The notes under the pieces: model-generated | Databases searched by the model: none | Told to the model about the DNA's origin: nothing | Seen by the model: only the letters and a program-made list of their open reading frames with translations | Program-made: the position numbers and the translations under genes | NCBI GenBank assembly: GCA_000531095.1 | Contig: HG799469.1 | Span: 20,719-84,718 of the forward strand | Reading direction: 5' to 3' | Source: Gemmata massiliana | Lineage (GTDB): Bacteria > Planctomycetota > Planctomycetia > Gemmatales > Gemmataceae | Length of the DNA: 64,000 nt | Part shown: positions 1 to 8,696 of the stretch, piece after piece | Numbering within the stretch: position 1 is the first letter of the stretch | Layout of the letters: every line of letters begins with the position of its first letter

Positions 1-535
1 AATCGAGCGACGGCTTCTTGGGTTCGGGCGTGGGCGTTTTGCGCGGGTTCGTGTCCGTACCGCGTGGCACGTCGATCGAACCGGTCGTCGTCGGTGGTTT
101 CGGGGCCGCTTCTGGTGTGGCCGGTTTCGGCGTCATCGGCGTCATCGGCGTAAGCGGTTCGGGTGAACCGGTTCGCGGAGCTTCCGTGCCCCCGATCGGG
201 CGCACACTCGGATCGCCGTTCGGCCCCGAGTGGCCCGTCGCGGGCGGACTCGGTGGAGTGGTCGGGCGCGGGTTCGGATTATTGGCCGCGCTATCGGGGC
301 GCTTGTTGGGTGCGGACTCGACACGGGGGGGACGTGGCGGCGCGGCGGCCGGCGCGCAGGGATACACGTAAACGGGCTGGTAATACATCGGCGGGTTGTA
401 GTAAATCGGGGCGGGCGCCGGGTAGTAGTAGGCCGATTCGTAAACCGGCGATCCCCAACGCGGCCAGCACGCCGAAGCCCAATCCGGGACCAGCACCAGC
501 GCGAACAGCGCGCACAGGCAGAGTTGACGCTTCAC
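1..535 (-). CDS. Proline-rich secreted protein, C-terminus beyond window edge
   Basis: An open frame starts at a GTG at 535-533, preceded by a purine-rich ribosome-binding site (complement of 541-550). It runs off the left edge with no stop. The first 22 residues form a signal peptide (basic start, Leu/Ala/Val core, cleavage near ASA). A Tyr/Pro-rich stretch of YYYP, IYYNPP and YYQPVYVYP type follows, then a long Pro/Thr/Ser-rich low-complexity tail that includes a short repeated TPM unit. Composition suggests an exported, disordered, wall- or matrix-associated protein; no catalytic domain is visible. Family unknown. It is divergent from the esterase gene that starts at 691. Confidence 0.6.
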   Translation of the reverse strand, partial: MKRQLCLCALFALVLVPDWASACWPRWGSPVYESAYYYPAPAPIYYNPPMYYQPVYVYPCAPAAAPPRPPRVESAPNKRPDSAANNPNPRPTTPPSPPATGHSGPNGDPSVRPIGGTEAPRTGSPEPLTPMTPMTPKPATPEAAPKPPTTTGSIDVPRGTDTNPRKTPTPEPKKPSLD

Positions 536-690
536 GGTGGATTCCTTTCCGTTGTCGATCCTCTGGGCGCTTCCACGCCCGTCTCCCCACCACCAAAATC
601 GGGCGGCACAATTTTGGGGGCACTGCGAGGGAACACAAGTTGTAACTTTTTCACTGGGAGCGATTCAACCCGACTTCTGAGGGACGCGAA

Positions 691-2118
691 ATGCGGCAGT
701 TCGGTACGTCGGTCGCGGTAATTCTCCTCCTGGCAAGCACATCCGCGGCCGAGCCGCCGAAAGCGGCCGAGGCGCTCGCACAGCGGTACGAACTCGGCCA
801 GCGCCTTAAACGGTTCGAGCAGGAGTGGGAGAAACAGGACAACCCGACAGCGCGCAAACGTGCCCTCGCGCACATTCGGAAGCTCACCGAGCAGTTCCTG
901 ACGTTTCAGTTCGGTGAGGTCGCGCGGGCGCTCGATCTGGCCGGGTTCGCGCTCACCTCGGACGAAGAACCGAGCGTCACGCGACAATGGGCCTGGAGCC
1001 TCTACGCGGTGCCCGAACTGCGTGTCGTGGACGGCAAGGCTCAGGAGCTGACTGTCACGATTAAACAGTTCTACGTGCCGAAGGGCGATGTCCCGAAAAG
1101 TCCCGAGGTGCAGTTCTGGTTCACCGATAAGCAGATTACCACACTCCGACCCGACACGTTCCCGCACACGCTCAAGGTGCCGCTCCCGCCGCTCGGTGAG
1201 TTTGCGGGGCTGGACCGCAGGTTGTACTTCATGGTGGAAAGCGGGCGCGAGATTCGTCGTACCGCGATCGGTATTTCGCAGGTCGCGGACCTCGACGCGC
1301 GCCTGGCCGCGCTCAAGAAGACCGTCGCGTCGTGGGAGGCGATCGACACGATCGAGAAGGCAACCGCTCGTGATCGCGCCGAATTGTTGACCGAACTGGT
1401 CGGCGGAACCGCGCCCGAAACGGATTTGCCGGCCGCGGACCTGCTCAAGAACGCGGAAACGATGCTCGACGGCAACCCCTTCTTTACGTCGGCGAAATCG
1501 GGGCAGTTTTGGCTCTCCGTACCGACCGACGCGAAGAAATCGGTCCCGACGCGGATCTTCGTTCCGAGGGGGCTGGACCCCAAGAAGCCGGTTCCGGTTG
1601 TGGTCGCGTTGCACGGCGCCGGCGGGTCGGAGAACTTGTTTTTCGAGGGCTACGGTGCGGGGCAGATCGTGACCGAGTGCCGCAAACGCGGGTGGGTGCT
1701 TGTCGCCACGCGCAGCGGGCTGAATTTCAGTAGCGCGCCGCCCGTTCCCGCGATTCTCGATCAGCTCGCGAAGCGGTACGAACTCGATCCGAAGCGCGTA
1801 TTTGTGATCGGCCACTCGATGGGTGCGACGCAGGCGGTCGGGTTAGTGCGACAGCACCCGGACCGGTTCGCGGCCGCGGCCGTGCTCAGTGGCGGTGGCT
1901 CCGTGAAAGACGCCAAGGCGTTCGCGGACCTGCCGTTCTTCATTGGCGCCGGCGAAAAAGACTTCGCGCTCACTAGTGCCCGCGCTTTGAACAAGGCGCT
2001 CGTGGCGGGCGGCGCGAAGAACATCACCTACAAGGAGTACCCGCACGTCGAGCACATGGTGATCGTGCGCGAGGCCCTCGCGGACGTGTTTGCGGTGTTC
2101 GACAAACGGGCGAAGTGA
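691..2118 (+). CDS. Secreted alpha/beta-hydrolase (esterase / depolymerase-like)
   Basis: The 475-residue protein has a signal peptide ending around STSAAE (residue 20). An N-terminal region of about 280 residues has no clear family. The C-terminal domain is an alpha/beta-hydrolase of the PHB-depolymerase / feruloyl-esterase type: an oxyanion-hole VALHGAGG near residues 304-311, nucleophile elbow GHSMG at 374-378, a likely catalytic Asp in GEKDF near 425, and a His in YPHVEH near 452-455. All triad positions are present, so it is probably an active ester hydrolase outside the cytoplasm. The substrate cannot be told. It converges tail to tail with the macro-domain gene, one base apart. Confidence 0.8.
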   Translation: MRQFGTSVAVILLLASTSAAEPPKAAEALAQRYELGQRLKRFEQEWEKQDNPTARKRALAHIRKLTEQFLTFQFGEVARALDLAGFALTSDEEPSVTRQWAWSLYAVPELRVVDGKAQELTVTIKQFYVPKGDVPKSPEVQFWFTDKQITTLRPDTFPHTLKVPLPPLGEFAGLDRRLYFMVESGREIRRTAIGISQVADLDARLAALKKTVASWEAIDTIEKATARDRAELLTELVGGTAPETDLPAADLLKNAETMLDGNPFFTSAKSGQFWLSVPTDAKKSVPTRIFVPRGLDPKKPVPVVVALHGAGGSENLFFEGYGAGQIVTECRKRGWVLVATRSGLNFSSAPPVPAILDQLAKRYELDPKRVFVIGHSMGATQAVGLVRQHPDRFAAAAVLSGGGSVKDAKAFADLPFFIGAGEKDFALTSARALNKALVAGGAKNITYKEYPHVEHMVIVREALADVFAVFDKRAK

Positions 2119-2119
2119 A

Positions 2120-2593
2120 TCACGTCTCGAAGTCGTAAACGGTTACCCGAACGCCGCTCCCAACGAGATGCTCCAGAACGAACGGCTCGACTTTTGACCA
2201 GTCACCGCCCGCGAGTCCGCACCCGATGCGCGGCATGTGAACGGACGCACCCAGCTCGAGCGCTTTCGCGGCGACTGTGCTCAGCCCGGTCGCGATGGCG
2301 TCGTACCGCACCGGTGGACCGGAGCTGCCCGTTTTCGTGCCGCGCTGCCCGATCAGGTTCGCGACCCAGATGTACGGTTCGACTTGCACGAACTGAACGG
2401 CACCGAGAGCGAACCCGTCACGCGCCGCGAACCACGCCCGGTACGCGGACTCCGGTTCGCTCCAGCGCCGGGACAGGGCGAGCACGAACCCCTTTCCCCA
2501 CCCGCCAACGTCGTTACAGACGTGGCAGATGAGCTTGGTCCCCTTCGCCTGCGGACAGGTCGCGTCACCTTTGAGGTAAGTGATCCCGCTCAT
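2120..2593 (-). CDS. Macro-domain protein (Appr-1''-P processing type)
   Basis: The 157-residue protein is a single macro domain. It opens with ITYLKGDAT, the usual first strand and ADP-ribose-contacting Asp, followed by ICHVCNDVGGWGKGFVLALS (the N-D-x-G-x-W/G-x-G phosphate-binding segment) and ends with HMPRIGCGLAGGDW, the conserved PRIG-G-LAGG loop. This matches yeast Poa1-like ADP-ribose-1''-phosphate phosphatases and bacterial ADP-ribosyl hydrolases. The expected role is removal or binding of ADP-ribose in the cytoplasm. There is no adjacent DarT-like toxin, and the neighbour is a secreted esterase on the other strand, so it appears to be a stand-alone gene. Confidence 0.85.
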   Translation of the reverse strand: MSGITYLKGDATCPQAKGTKLICHVCNDVGGWGKGFVLALSRRWSEPESAYRAWFAARDGFALGAVQFVQVEPYIWVANLIGQRGTKTGSSGPPVRYDAIATGLSTVAAKALELGASVHMPRIGCGLAGGDWSKVEPFVLEHLVGSGVRVTVYDFET

Positions 2594-2808
2594 GGCGTTC
2601 CCCCCTAATCGCGTGCGATCAAGAAGGACGAGACTCCGCGGGCGCGGGTTCGCGGTGGGTCGGCGCCACCCCGAACGAGGCGGCGTTGTTCCCCGGAAGC
2701 AAATCCGGGATGATGGGTGAGAGTACCCGCGGGAGCGCGTTGGTGACGTTCAACCCGTGTCACCACGCTGCCCTCATTGAGCCGATTCAGCACATCCTCG
2801 AGGTCATC

Positions 2809-3666
2809 ATGAGCGCCCTCACGGTATTTCTCCTCAATGCGTGCCTGCCCCTTGCCGCGCCCGTCCCGCACGCGGAACAACTGGCGTCGCTTCCCGAGGT
2901 CGCCAAGCGGCTCAGGGCCGGGGGACCGGGCGATACGCTGATCGAGGCGGGCGTGAAGCGGATCGCCGCTGTTCCGGCCGCGCAGTTGACGGACGAACTC
3001 GCCTTTCTGAGCGCCGTCGCCGGCCGGCGGTTGCCGGAACTGCGACTGCGGAGGGAACTCGGAGACGTGGCCGAGACCCTGGAACGGAAATACCGGGACG
3101 ACCCGGACGCGCTGCTACGGGTTCTGCTCCTGAAGGCCGATCTGTACCGGGATTGTCTATCGGACCGGAAAAAGGAGAGGGAGATTCTGGAGAAAGCGGA
3201 GGCCCTCCAAGCGGACCTTCAGGCGCGGCAGGCGGTGTCCCAGCTCACCGTCTACTTCAAACTCGGAGAAAGTTCCCTGGGCGCGGTCGACCCGAAATCG
3301 GGAACCACAAATAAGGCGCGCGAGTATTACGCGAAGGTAATCGCGTTCGAGTTCCCGGCCCGCCCCACCAACCCGTACTACGGTGAGTACCAGGCCGCGT
3401 ACACCAAGGCCGCGTGCCGCCTCGTGGAAATGTCAACGGACACGGAACTGAAGAACTTGCGGTTCCACCCCTTCGCCTTCGAGATGCTGGCAAAGCACTA
3501 TCCGGACAAGGTCAAACTCATCAGCAACGAGAATCCCTGGGTCGCAGAGTTCAATGCCCGGGTCGAACGGTGGCTCGAACTCGAGACCAAGAACTTGCCC
3601 CGAGACAGCCCGATGCGCGTTCACTTCGCGTTGGTGCTGGAGCACCTCCGCAAGAACAAACCGTAA
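2809..3666 (+). CDS. Secreted alpha-helical protein of unknown function
   Basis: The start was placed at the ATG at 2809, 41 codons inside a longer open frame, because it gives a compact signal peptide (SALTVFLLNACLPLAAPVPHA) and has a GAGG-type ribosome-binding site just upstream. The mature part (about 265 residues) is rich in Leu, Arg, Glu and Ala, with predicted helix pairs such as LLRVLLLKADLYRDCLSDRKKE, resembling TPR/HEAT-like solenoids, but no signature is convincing. Function unknown. No operon partner: the next gene lies on the opposite strand 126 bases away. Confidence 0.7.
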   Translation: MSALTVFLLNACLPLAAPVPHAEQLASLPEVAKRLRAGGPGDTLIEAGVKRIAAVPAAQLTDELAFLSAVAGRRLPELRLRRELGDVAETLERKYRDDPDALLRVLLLKADLYRDCLSDRKKEREILEKAEALQADLQARQAVSQLTVYFKLGESSLGAVDPKSGTTNKAREYYAKVIAFEFPARPTNPYYGEYQAAYTKAACRLVEMSTDTELKNLRFHPFAFEMLAKHYPDKVKLISNENPWVAEFNARVERWLELETKNLPRDSPMRVHFALVLEHLRKNKP

Positions 3667-3792
3667 CCGGTCTGCGAGGTGGACCGGGGCGCTTTATTGG
3701 GACCGCAATAGGACCGAGTGCGGGCGCGAATCGTCTGTTCTTCTGGAGCGACCGATGAGGGCCGCTACAGAAGCCACCGAACCAATAGTGCG

Positions 3793-5169
3793 TCAGACGA
3801 GTTCCTTGATCGGTTGGGCACTCCCTTCCACGAGGTACTGCGGGCGGCCGGTGAGGTCCGCGAGCGTGGCCTTGTCCGCGTCGATCCCGAGGTTGTGGTA
3901 GAGCGTCGCGAACAGCTCGCCGAACGTGACCGGGCGCGACGCCGCTTCGCCCGCGATCCTGTCCGTGCTGCCGATCACCTGCCCCGTTTTCATCCCGCCG
4001 CCCGCCATGAGCGCGCAGTTCACCGCGGGCCAGTGGTCGCGCCCGACTTGCGCGCTGATCTTCGGCGTGCGCCCGAACTCGCCCATCACGATGACGGTGC
4101 AGTCCTTGTCCAGCCCGCGGTCGTGCAGGTCTTCGACCAGCGCGCTGACGCACTTGTCGAACGGCGGGAAGTCTTCCTGTTCCCGGAGGAAGATCGAGTT
4201 GTTCGCCCGGCCCTCGGCGTTCATTCCGCCGTGCCAGTCCCACTTGCTGTAGTTCAGCGTGACGACTCGCGCCCCGGCTTCGATGAGGCGCCGGGCCATG
4301 AGCAGGCTCTGGGGCACGCGGGGCGCGCCGTTCGCGTCCATGAAGACCTTCGGGTCGCCGGTGCCGTACCGCTCGACCACGCGGAGCGGCTCCTTCGAGA
4401 GATCGAGCGCCTCCGCCATGCGCGACGACGTGAGCAGCCCGAACGCCTGTTCGGTGAACGAGTCCATCGCTTTCAGATCGCCGGACGAGTCCCGGTCGCG
4501 GCGCATGTCGTCGAATTTCTTCAGCAGCGATTTGCGGTCCGCGAGCTGGTTCACGGTGACGCCGCGGAGGATCATGTCGTCGCGGGTCGGTCCCATCGCG
4601 CGGAACGGCGTGAGGGCCGGTCCCAGGAACCCCGGTCCCGGCTCGTTGTACGGCCCGTGCGTGCAGGTGTAACAGAGGCTCACGAACGGCGGCACGGCGG
4701 GATCGGCCGGCCCCTGTAACTTCGCGACCGCGGACCCGAACTGCGGCCACCCGCCGGCGGGCGTCGGCTTCTTCGGGTCGAACCCGTTGTACACCTGGAT
4801 GGCGTCGTGATCGGCCTGGTTGCCGACGAGCGAGCGCACGACCACGAGCTTGTCCATGATCTTCGCGAGGTGCGGGAGCGCCTCGCAAATCTGGATGCCG
4901 TTCACGTTGGTCGGGATGGGCTTCCACGGACCCGCGACCTCTTTCGGCGCGTTCGGCTTCAGGTCGAACATGTCCTGGTGCGGCGGCCCGCCGACGAGGT
5001 AAATGAGGATCACCGACTTGTGCGGCGAGCGAACCCCGGCCGCGGCTTCCGCGCGGAGCAAGTTCGGCAGCGTGAGCCCGCCCAACCCCAGCGCGCCGAT
5101 TCTCAGGAACCCGCGACGCGGAATGAGATGAGGCGCGGGTGGTACGAGGGACGCGGTGCGTGCGGACAT
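3793..5169 (-). CDS. DUF1501 family Tat-exported protein
   Basis: The 458-residue protein begins with a twin-arginine leader (RRGFLRIGALGLGG, residues 18-31) and continues with the DUF1501 fold, a sulfatase/alkaline-phosphatase-like family greatly expanded in planctomycetes. Family marks include VILIYLVGGPPHQDMFDLKPNAP, the GGWPQFGSAVAKL region, and the C-terminal VIVMGEFGRTPKI and GRDHWP motifs with conserved Asp, Glu and His residues that would bind metal. Family length is about 420-480, so it is complete. In most planctomycetes this gene follows a DUF1549/DUF1553 (PSD1 cytochrome) gene; no such partner is present here. The exact reaction is unknown. Confidence 0.9.
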   Translation of the reverse strand: MSARTASLVPPAPHLIPRRGFLRIGALGLGGLTLPNLLRAEAAAGVRSPHKSVILIYLVGGPPHQDMFDLKPNAPKEVAGPWKPIPTNVNGIQICEALPHLAKIMDKLVVVRSLVGNQADHDAIQVYNGFDPKKPTPAGGWPQFGSAVAKLQGPADPAVPPFVSLCYTCTHGPYNEPGPGFLGPALTPFRAMGPTRDDMILRGVTVNQLADRKSLLKKFDDMRRDRDSSGDLKAMDSFTEQAFGLLTSSRMAEALDLSKEPLRVVERYGTGDPKVFMDANGAPRVPQSLLMARRLIEAGARVVTLNYSKWDWHGGMNAEGRANNSIFLREQEDFPPFDKCVSALVEDLHDRGLDKDCTVIVMGEFGRTPKISAQVGRDHWPAVNCALMAGGGMKTGQVIGSTDRIAGEAASRPVTFGELFATLYHNLGIDADKATLADLTGRPQYLVEGSAQPIKELV

Positions 5170-5598
5170 GGCTTGGCTCGCGTTGGGTGGGAACGCTACG
5201 GCGGGCTGTAAACGAGAGGCAGGAGGGAGTGAGAACAGTTTCTACGAGGCCGAGTGCCACGTCAACGGCTTTTCTGGCTGAGTTCGGGATCGTTTGGTGT
5301 GGAGATAGGTAAGCGTGAGTGCCAACGAGCGGGTGGGGTTGTACGGCTGCCAGAATCGCTTCTGATCGCTCGGCAGAGTTTCGGACCGAGCTGGGATCGG
5401 GTACGCTGGGAACGAGCTTTGCAGTAGCACCCAGAGCCGCGCACGGGTCGAGGTCACCCAACCGGTGATTGTGCGGATCGCGCGAGCGTGGTGCTGAAGC
5501 GCCTGCCTGCAAACGGGCTTCGTCCGAGACGGAAGAGATGGGCCGAAATCGATTGCGGGCGCGAGTGCGTTACACCAACTCCGGGATCGAGGCGCCTC
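5170..5598. other. Intergenic space between divergent genes
   Basis: This 429-base stretch separates the DUF1501 gene (leftward) from the SnoaL-like gene (rightward) and should contain both promoters. Short open frames cross it but none has a protein-like composition. No repeat or hairpin stands out. Confidence 0.4.
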
Positions 5599-6093
5599 AT
5601 GGAAGCATCCGTGATCGAGAAGTTCGTCGAAGATCTGGACACAGCGTTCAAAGCGGGTGACCCGCACGCCGCGACCAAGGCGTCCGAGACCTCGTGCGTA
5701 GAAGCTTTGCAGGGCATGTACCGAGCGGCCGTCAGAGGGGACATTGCGGCGTTCCTCGGGGCACTCGCCGAGGACGTGGAGATGGAAAACGTCGGCCCGG
5801 AATCGATCCCGTTCGTCGGGCGCTGGAACGGGCGAGAGGCCGTAGCTGCTGCGGTGGCGCGCAACTTCGCCTGGCTGGAAGACCAACGGCCCGAGGTTCT
5901 GACCGTGGTCGCACAGGGCGACACCGTAGTAGTACACGGACACGAGCGCGGCCGGTTTAAACCCACGGGGCGGCCCTACGCGATGCACTGGGTGCAGCTC
6001 TTCACCGTGCGGGACGGGCGCCTCGCGCGGTTCCGGCAGGTGTTCGACAGCGCCCAAATGGTCGACGCCGTGGCAGGGTGGAAGCCACAGTAG
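5599..6093 (+). CDS. SnoaL-like / nuclear transport factor 2-like protein
   Basis: The start at 5599 (MEASVIEKF) was chosen over an upstream in-frame codon because the preceding 37 residues are low-complexity Arg-rich and unlike the family. The 164-residue protein has the cone-shaped alpha+beta barrel pattern of SnoaL: an N-terminal helix pair, YRAAVRGDIAAFLGALAEDVEMEN, the GRWNGREAVAAAV segment, then antiparallel strands VVVHGHERGRF, MHWVQLFTVRDGRLARFRQVFDS. Such proteins are small ligand binders or isomerase/cyclase-like enzymes; the substrate is not evident. The roughly 40 extra N-terminal residues are not typical of the domain. Confidence 0.75.
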   Translation: MEASVIEKFVEDLDTAFKAGDPHAATKASETSCVEALQGMYRAAVRGDIAAFLGALAEDVEMENVGPESIPFVGRWNGREAVAAAVARNFAWLEDQRPEVLTVVAQGDTVVVHGHERGRFKPTGRPYAMHWVQLFTVRDGRLARFRQVFDSAQMVDAVAGWKPQ

Positions 6094-6157
6094 CTCGGAT
6101 CGGAGCTTTCCGGGAGAGAAGCACTATTGTCGCCTGACGATACACACGAGTTTCACC

Positions 6158-7261
6158 ATGATTTGGCCATTCCGCCGGCGCGATTACGATACCCCTTCAA
6201 CCCTACCCCGTTCCCGTCCCGCACAACTTCGGATCGAGTCTCTGGAAGATCGGAGCGTTCCCGCGGTGGTGGTGAGCGCCACCGGTACCAACTTCTTCCC
6301 CAACCCGTTCGGGGGCGGCCCCTTCTTCCCCTTCGACAACTTCACGGGCACGGTCCGGTCCGCGAGCGGAGACGTAAACGGGGACGGGGTCGCCGACATC
6401 ATCACCGCACAGGGCGTCGGAAGTGGGAGCGCGTCGCGCATTCGGATCTTTGATGGGGCCTCGTCCCGGTTCCAGTCGCGTGCAGTGGTAATTGCGGATT
6501 TCTATGCCTATTCCAACGTTCCCGACGCGAGCCAAACGCCCGGGTTCGCCGGGGGCGTGTTCGTCGCGTCCGCGGACCTCAACGGCGACGGGTTCGCCGA
6601 GGTCATTACTTCGCCGGGAACGGGAGCCAGCGGGCACCTCAAGGTGTTCAACTTTAACAACGGGGCAGGCGGGTTCCTGGGAAGCGCTCCGAGCCTGCGT
6701 GCGAGCTTCTTCGCGTACCCCGGCTTCCTGGGCGAGATTCGGGTTGCCACTCTGGACCCGGGCAGCGGCCAGTTACCGTTACTCGTCACTGCGTCCGGCG
6801 CGGGCACCACGCAGTCCGACATTCGGCTCTACACCAATGCGTTCAACATCGGTTCGGTCTCGTCGGGTACGCTCGTGGTGCCGGCCGTACAAATGTTCCC
6901 GTACCCCGGATATTTGGGAGGTGTGTCGATCGCGGGGGGCAACGCGGGGCGCTTGTTCGTGTCCCCGAACGTTGGACAGGCGCAAGTGACCGAGTTCGAC
7001 CTGAACGCGCCCGTCGGAGGCCCGATGACGCTTTCGCCGGGTGTCACGCTCTCGACCGGGTTCAATGCTCCGTCGGACGCGCGCCTGGGGGTGTCCGACG
7101 TCAACGGGGATAACGTGCCCGACGTGCTCACCTCGTCCATCGGGAAGAACGCGACCGGCGCCATTTCGATCTTCTCGCTGAGTACGGACACGCTCAACCC
7201 CCTCACCGGTCTGTTCGGGTTCCAGGGGTTCGGGTTCTTCGGGGATTCGTGGGTGGGCTAG
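6158..7261 (+). CDS. FG-GAP/VCBS-repeat surface protein with planctomycete LEDR leader
   Basis: The 367-residue protein opens with a basic segment and LRIESLEDRSVPA (residues 24-37), the leader found at the start of many giant Gemmata/Pirellula surface proteins. The body carries FG-GAP-type repeats with calcium-binding loops: DVNGDGVADI (near residue 72), DLNGDGFAEV (near 145) and DVNGDNVPDV (near 318), suggesting an integrin-like beta-propeller of modest size. Probable location is the cell surface or periplasm and probable function is structural or adhesive. It has no enzyme motifs. The nitrilase gene starts 120 bases downstream on the same strand. Confidence 0.8.
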   Translation: MIWPFRRRDYDTPSTLPRSRPAQLRIESLEDRSVPAVVVSATGTNFFPNPFGGGPFFPFDNFTGTVRSASGDVNGDGVADIITAQGVGSGSASRIRIFDGASSRFQSRAVVIADFYAYSNVPDASQTPGFAGGVFVASADLNGDGFAEVITSPGTGASGHLKVFNFNNGAGGFLGSAPSLRASFFAYPGFLGEIRVATLDPGSGQLPLLVTASGAGTTQSDIRLYTNAFNIGSVSSGTLVVPAVQMFPYPGYLGGVSIAGGNAGRLFVSPNVGQAQVTEFDLNAPVGGPMTLSPGVTLSTGFNAPSDARLGVSDVNGDNVPDVLTSSIGKNATGAISIFSLSTDTLNPLTGLFGFQGFGFFGDSWVG

Positions 7262-7380
7262 CGCATTCGGGCAGTGATAACGGGTGTTGGTGGAAGGGAG
7301 CCCGCAAACGAGTTCCCTCCGTTGCTACAGTGCCCTTAAGAACTGGCACCATTTCACGGTTCCCGACGCGGAGACGCCGC

Positions 7381-8184
7381 ATGCTGATCGCGCTAGCTTC
7401 CCCCCGAGTCGCGTCCTCGGTTGAGGACGGACTGGACAAAACCAAACAGTGTTTGGCTGCTGCCGCCGCTCGTGGCGCGGAGATCGTGTGCTTCCCCGAA
7501 GCCTATCTGCCGGGGTTGCGGGGACTGGACTTTGAGGTGCCGCCCTTCGACCGAGAGCAGCAAGAACACGTTCTCCGCGTCGCGTCGGCGTGGGCGCGAG
7601 AGTACAAGATCGCCACGATCCTCGGGATGGAGTGGCACACGGACGCGGGCCGACACATCGCGGCCGTCGTTGTGAATGCAAACGGTGAGATGCAGGGCGT
7701 TCAGACCAAGAACCAACTCGATCCGTCCGAAGAACCGCTGTACGTTCCCGGGCGCACCCGGCGCCTGTTCGAGGTCAACGGTCTCAAGTTCGGTGTGGCG
7801 ATCTGCCACGAGGGGTTCCGCTATCCCGAAACGGTGCGGTGGGCGGCGGTTCGCGGCGCCAAAATCGTGTTCCACCCGCACTGTACAGGAAGCGACAAAA
7901 CGGGACCGCAGTTAACGCAGTGGGGCGCGACTGATGCGCCGTACTACGAGAAGGCGATGATGATGCGCAGCCGGGAGAACACGATCTACTTCGCCAGCGT
8001 CAACTACGCCTTCCGCTACCAGGAATCGGCGACCAGTCTCATCGCGCCGTCGGGCGAGTGCCAGGCGCATCACCCCTACGGTCAGGACGGCGTGCTGGTG
8101 CAGGACATTGATGCGGACGCTGCTACGGGGTTGCTCGCGTCCCGGTACGCGCCGGGGCGCTACCAGGAATCCCGCGCCGAGTGA
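7381..8184 (+). CDS. Carbon-nitrogen hydrolase (nitrilase superfamily)
   Basis: Starting at the ATG at 7381 (MLIALASPRV) gives a 267-residue protein that begins directly with the first strand of the family; the longer in-frame extension overlaps the previous gene and is unlike the family. The nitrilase Glu-Lys-Cys triad is visible: Glu in VCFPEAYLPG, Lys in VQTKNQLDPSEE and Cys in FGVAICHEGFRYPE. The late RSRENTIYFASVNYA segment is also family-typical. Enzymes of this type hydrolyse amides or carbamoyl groups in the cytoplasm; this one cannot be assigned to a branch (omega-amidase, N-carbamoyl amidase or other). Confidence 0.85.
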   Translation: MLIALASPRVASSVEDGLDKTKQCLAAAAARGAEIVCFPEAYLPGLRGLDFEVPPFDREQQEHVLRVASAWAREYKIATILGMEWHTDAGRHIAAVVVNANGEMQGVQTKNQLDPSEEPLYVPGRTRRLFEVNGLKFGVAICHEGFRYPETVRWAAVRGAKIVFHPHCTGSDKTGPQLTQWGATDAPYYEKAMMMRSRENTIYFASVNYAFRYQESATSLIAPSGECQAHHPYGQDGVLVQDIDADAATGLLASRYAPGRYQESRAE

Positions 8185-8263
8185 ACGCGAGTGAATTTTT
8201 TGCGTCCGAAAGGGAAATTTTGTTTTTATGTCCATTGTGGTCGCGTGTATAATTGTGATATGC

Positions 8264-8434
8264 CCGGGCGAACGGCCGGCGTAAGCCGGCTGACAAACGA
8301 TCGCAGTGTGTTTAGGCGAACGGCCGGCGTGAGCCGGTTGGTGGAAGTGGTCACGTGGATCGAGACTCTCACCACACCGGCGAGAGCGCGGTCCGTGGCT
8401 GCCACCAGCTGGCTCGCGCCGGCCGTTCGCCTAA
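8264..8434. repeat. GGCGAACGGCCGGCG repeats, including a long hairpin
   Basis: Within the 512-base gap 8185-8696, which holds no gene, GCGAACGGCCGGCGTRAGCCGG occurs directly at about 8268-8290 and 8315-8337, and inverted at 8403-8434. The second copy (8312-8343) and the inverted copy (8403-8434) pair over 32 bases with three mismatches, leaving a loop of about 59 bases. Related sequence recurs near 18277-18356. It looks like a dispersed, structured intergenic element. Confidence 0.7.
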
Positions 8435-8573
8435 GCGCCGTAACCGACCACCCAAATACCGATGCGGGTCGTGCGAAATGTTAGCCGTGGAACGGGCAAC
8501 AAAAGAGCGAAAGTGTCAAAACGCCGGAGATTTTGGAGATTTTTGCTCGGAACGAGGCTTTGCGGCCCAACTT

Positions 8574-8590
8574 GTTAGCAAATGTTAGCC
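8574..8590. repeat. GTTAGCAAATGTTAGCC motif (dispersed repeat copy)
   Basis: The 16 bases at 8574-8589 are the exact reverse complement of 17978-17993 and match 47765-47780 with one difference. A half copy (AAATGTTAGCCGTGG) lies about 100 bases upstream at 8476-8490. It sits in the gap before the gene at 8697. Role unknown: a regulator-binding site or an edge of a mobile repeat are possible. Confidence 0.6.
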
Positions 8591-8696
8591 ACGGAATCGG
8601 AGGGCGTTTCGGGCGACATTGTTACGGTCTTTTGTCGTTGTGTTAGGTCGCGGTCCGCTGATAGTCTGACTGGTGGAAACCCCGCGAGGTACCCAC

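Noticed and set aside
2120..2593. DarTG toxin-antitoxin pair
   Set aside because: Only the macro domain is present, and no DarT-type gene is found on either side.
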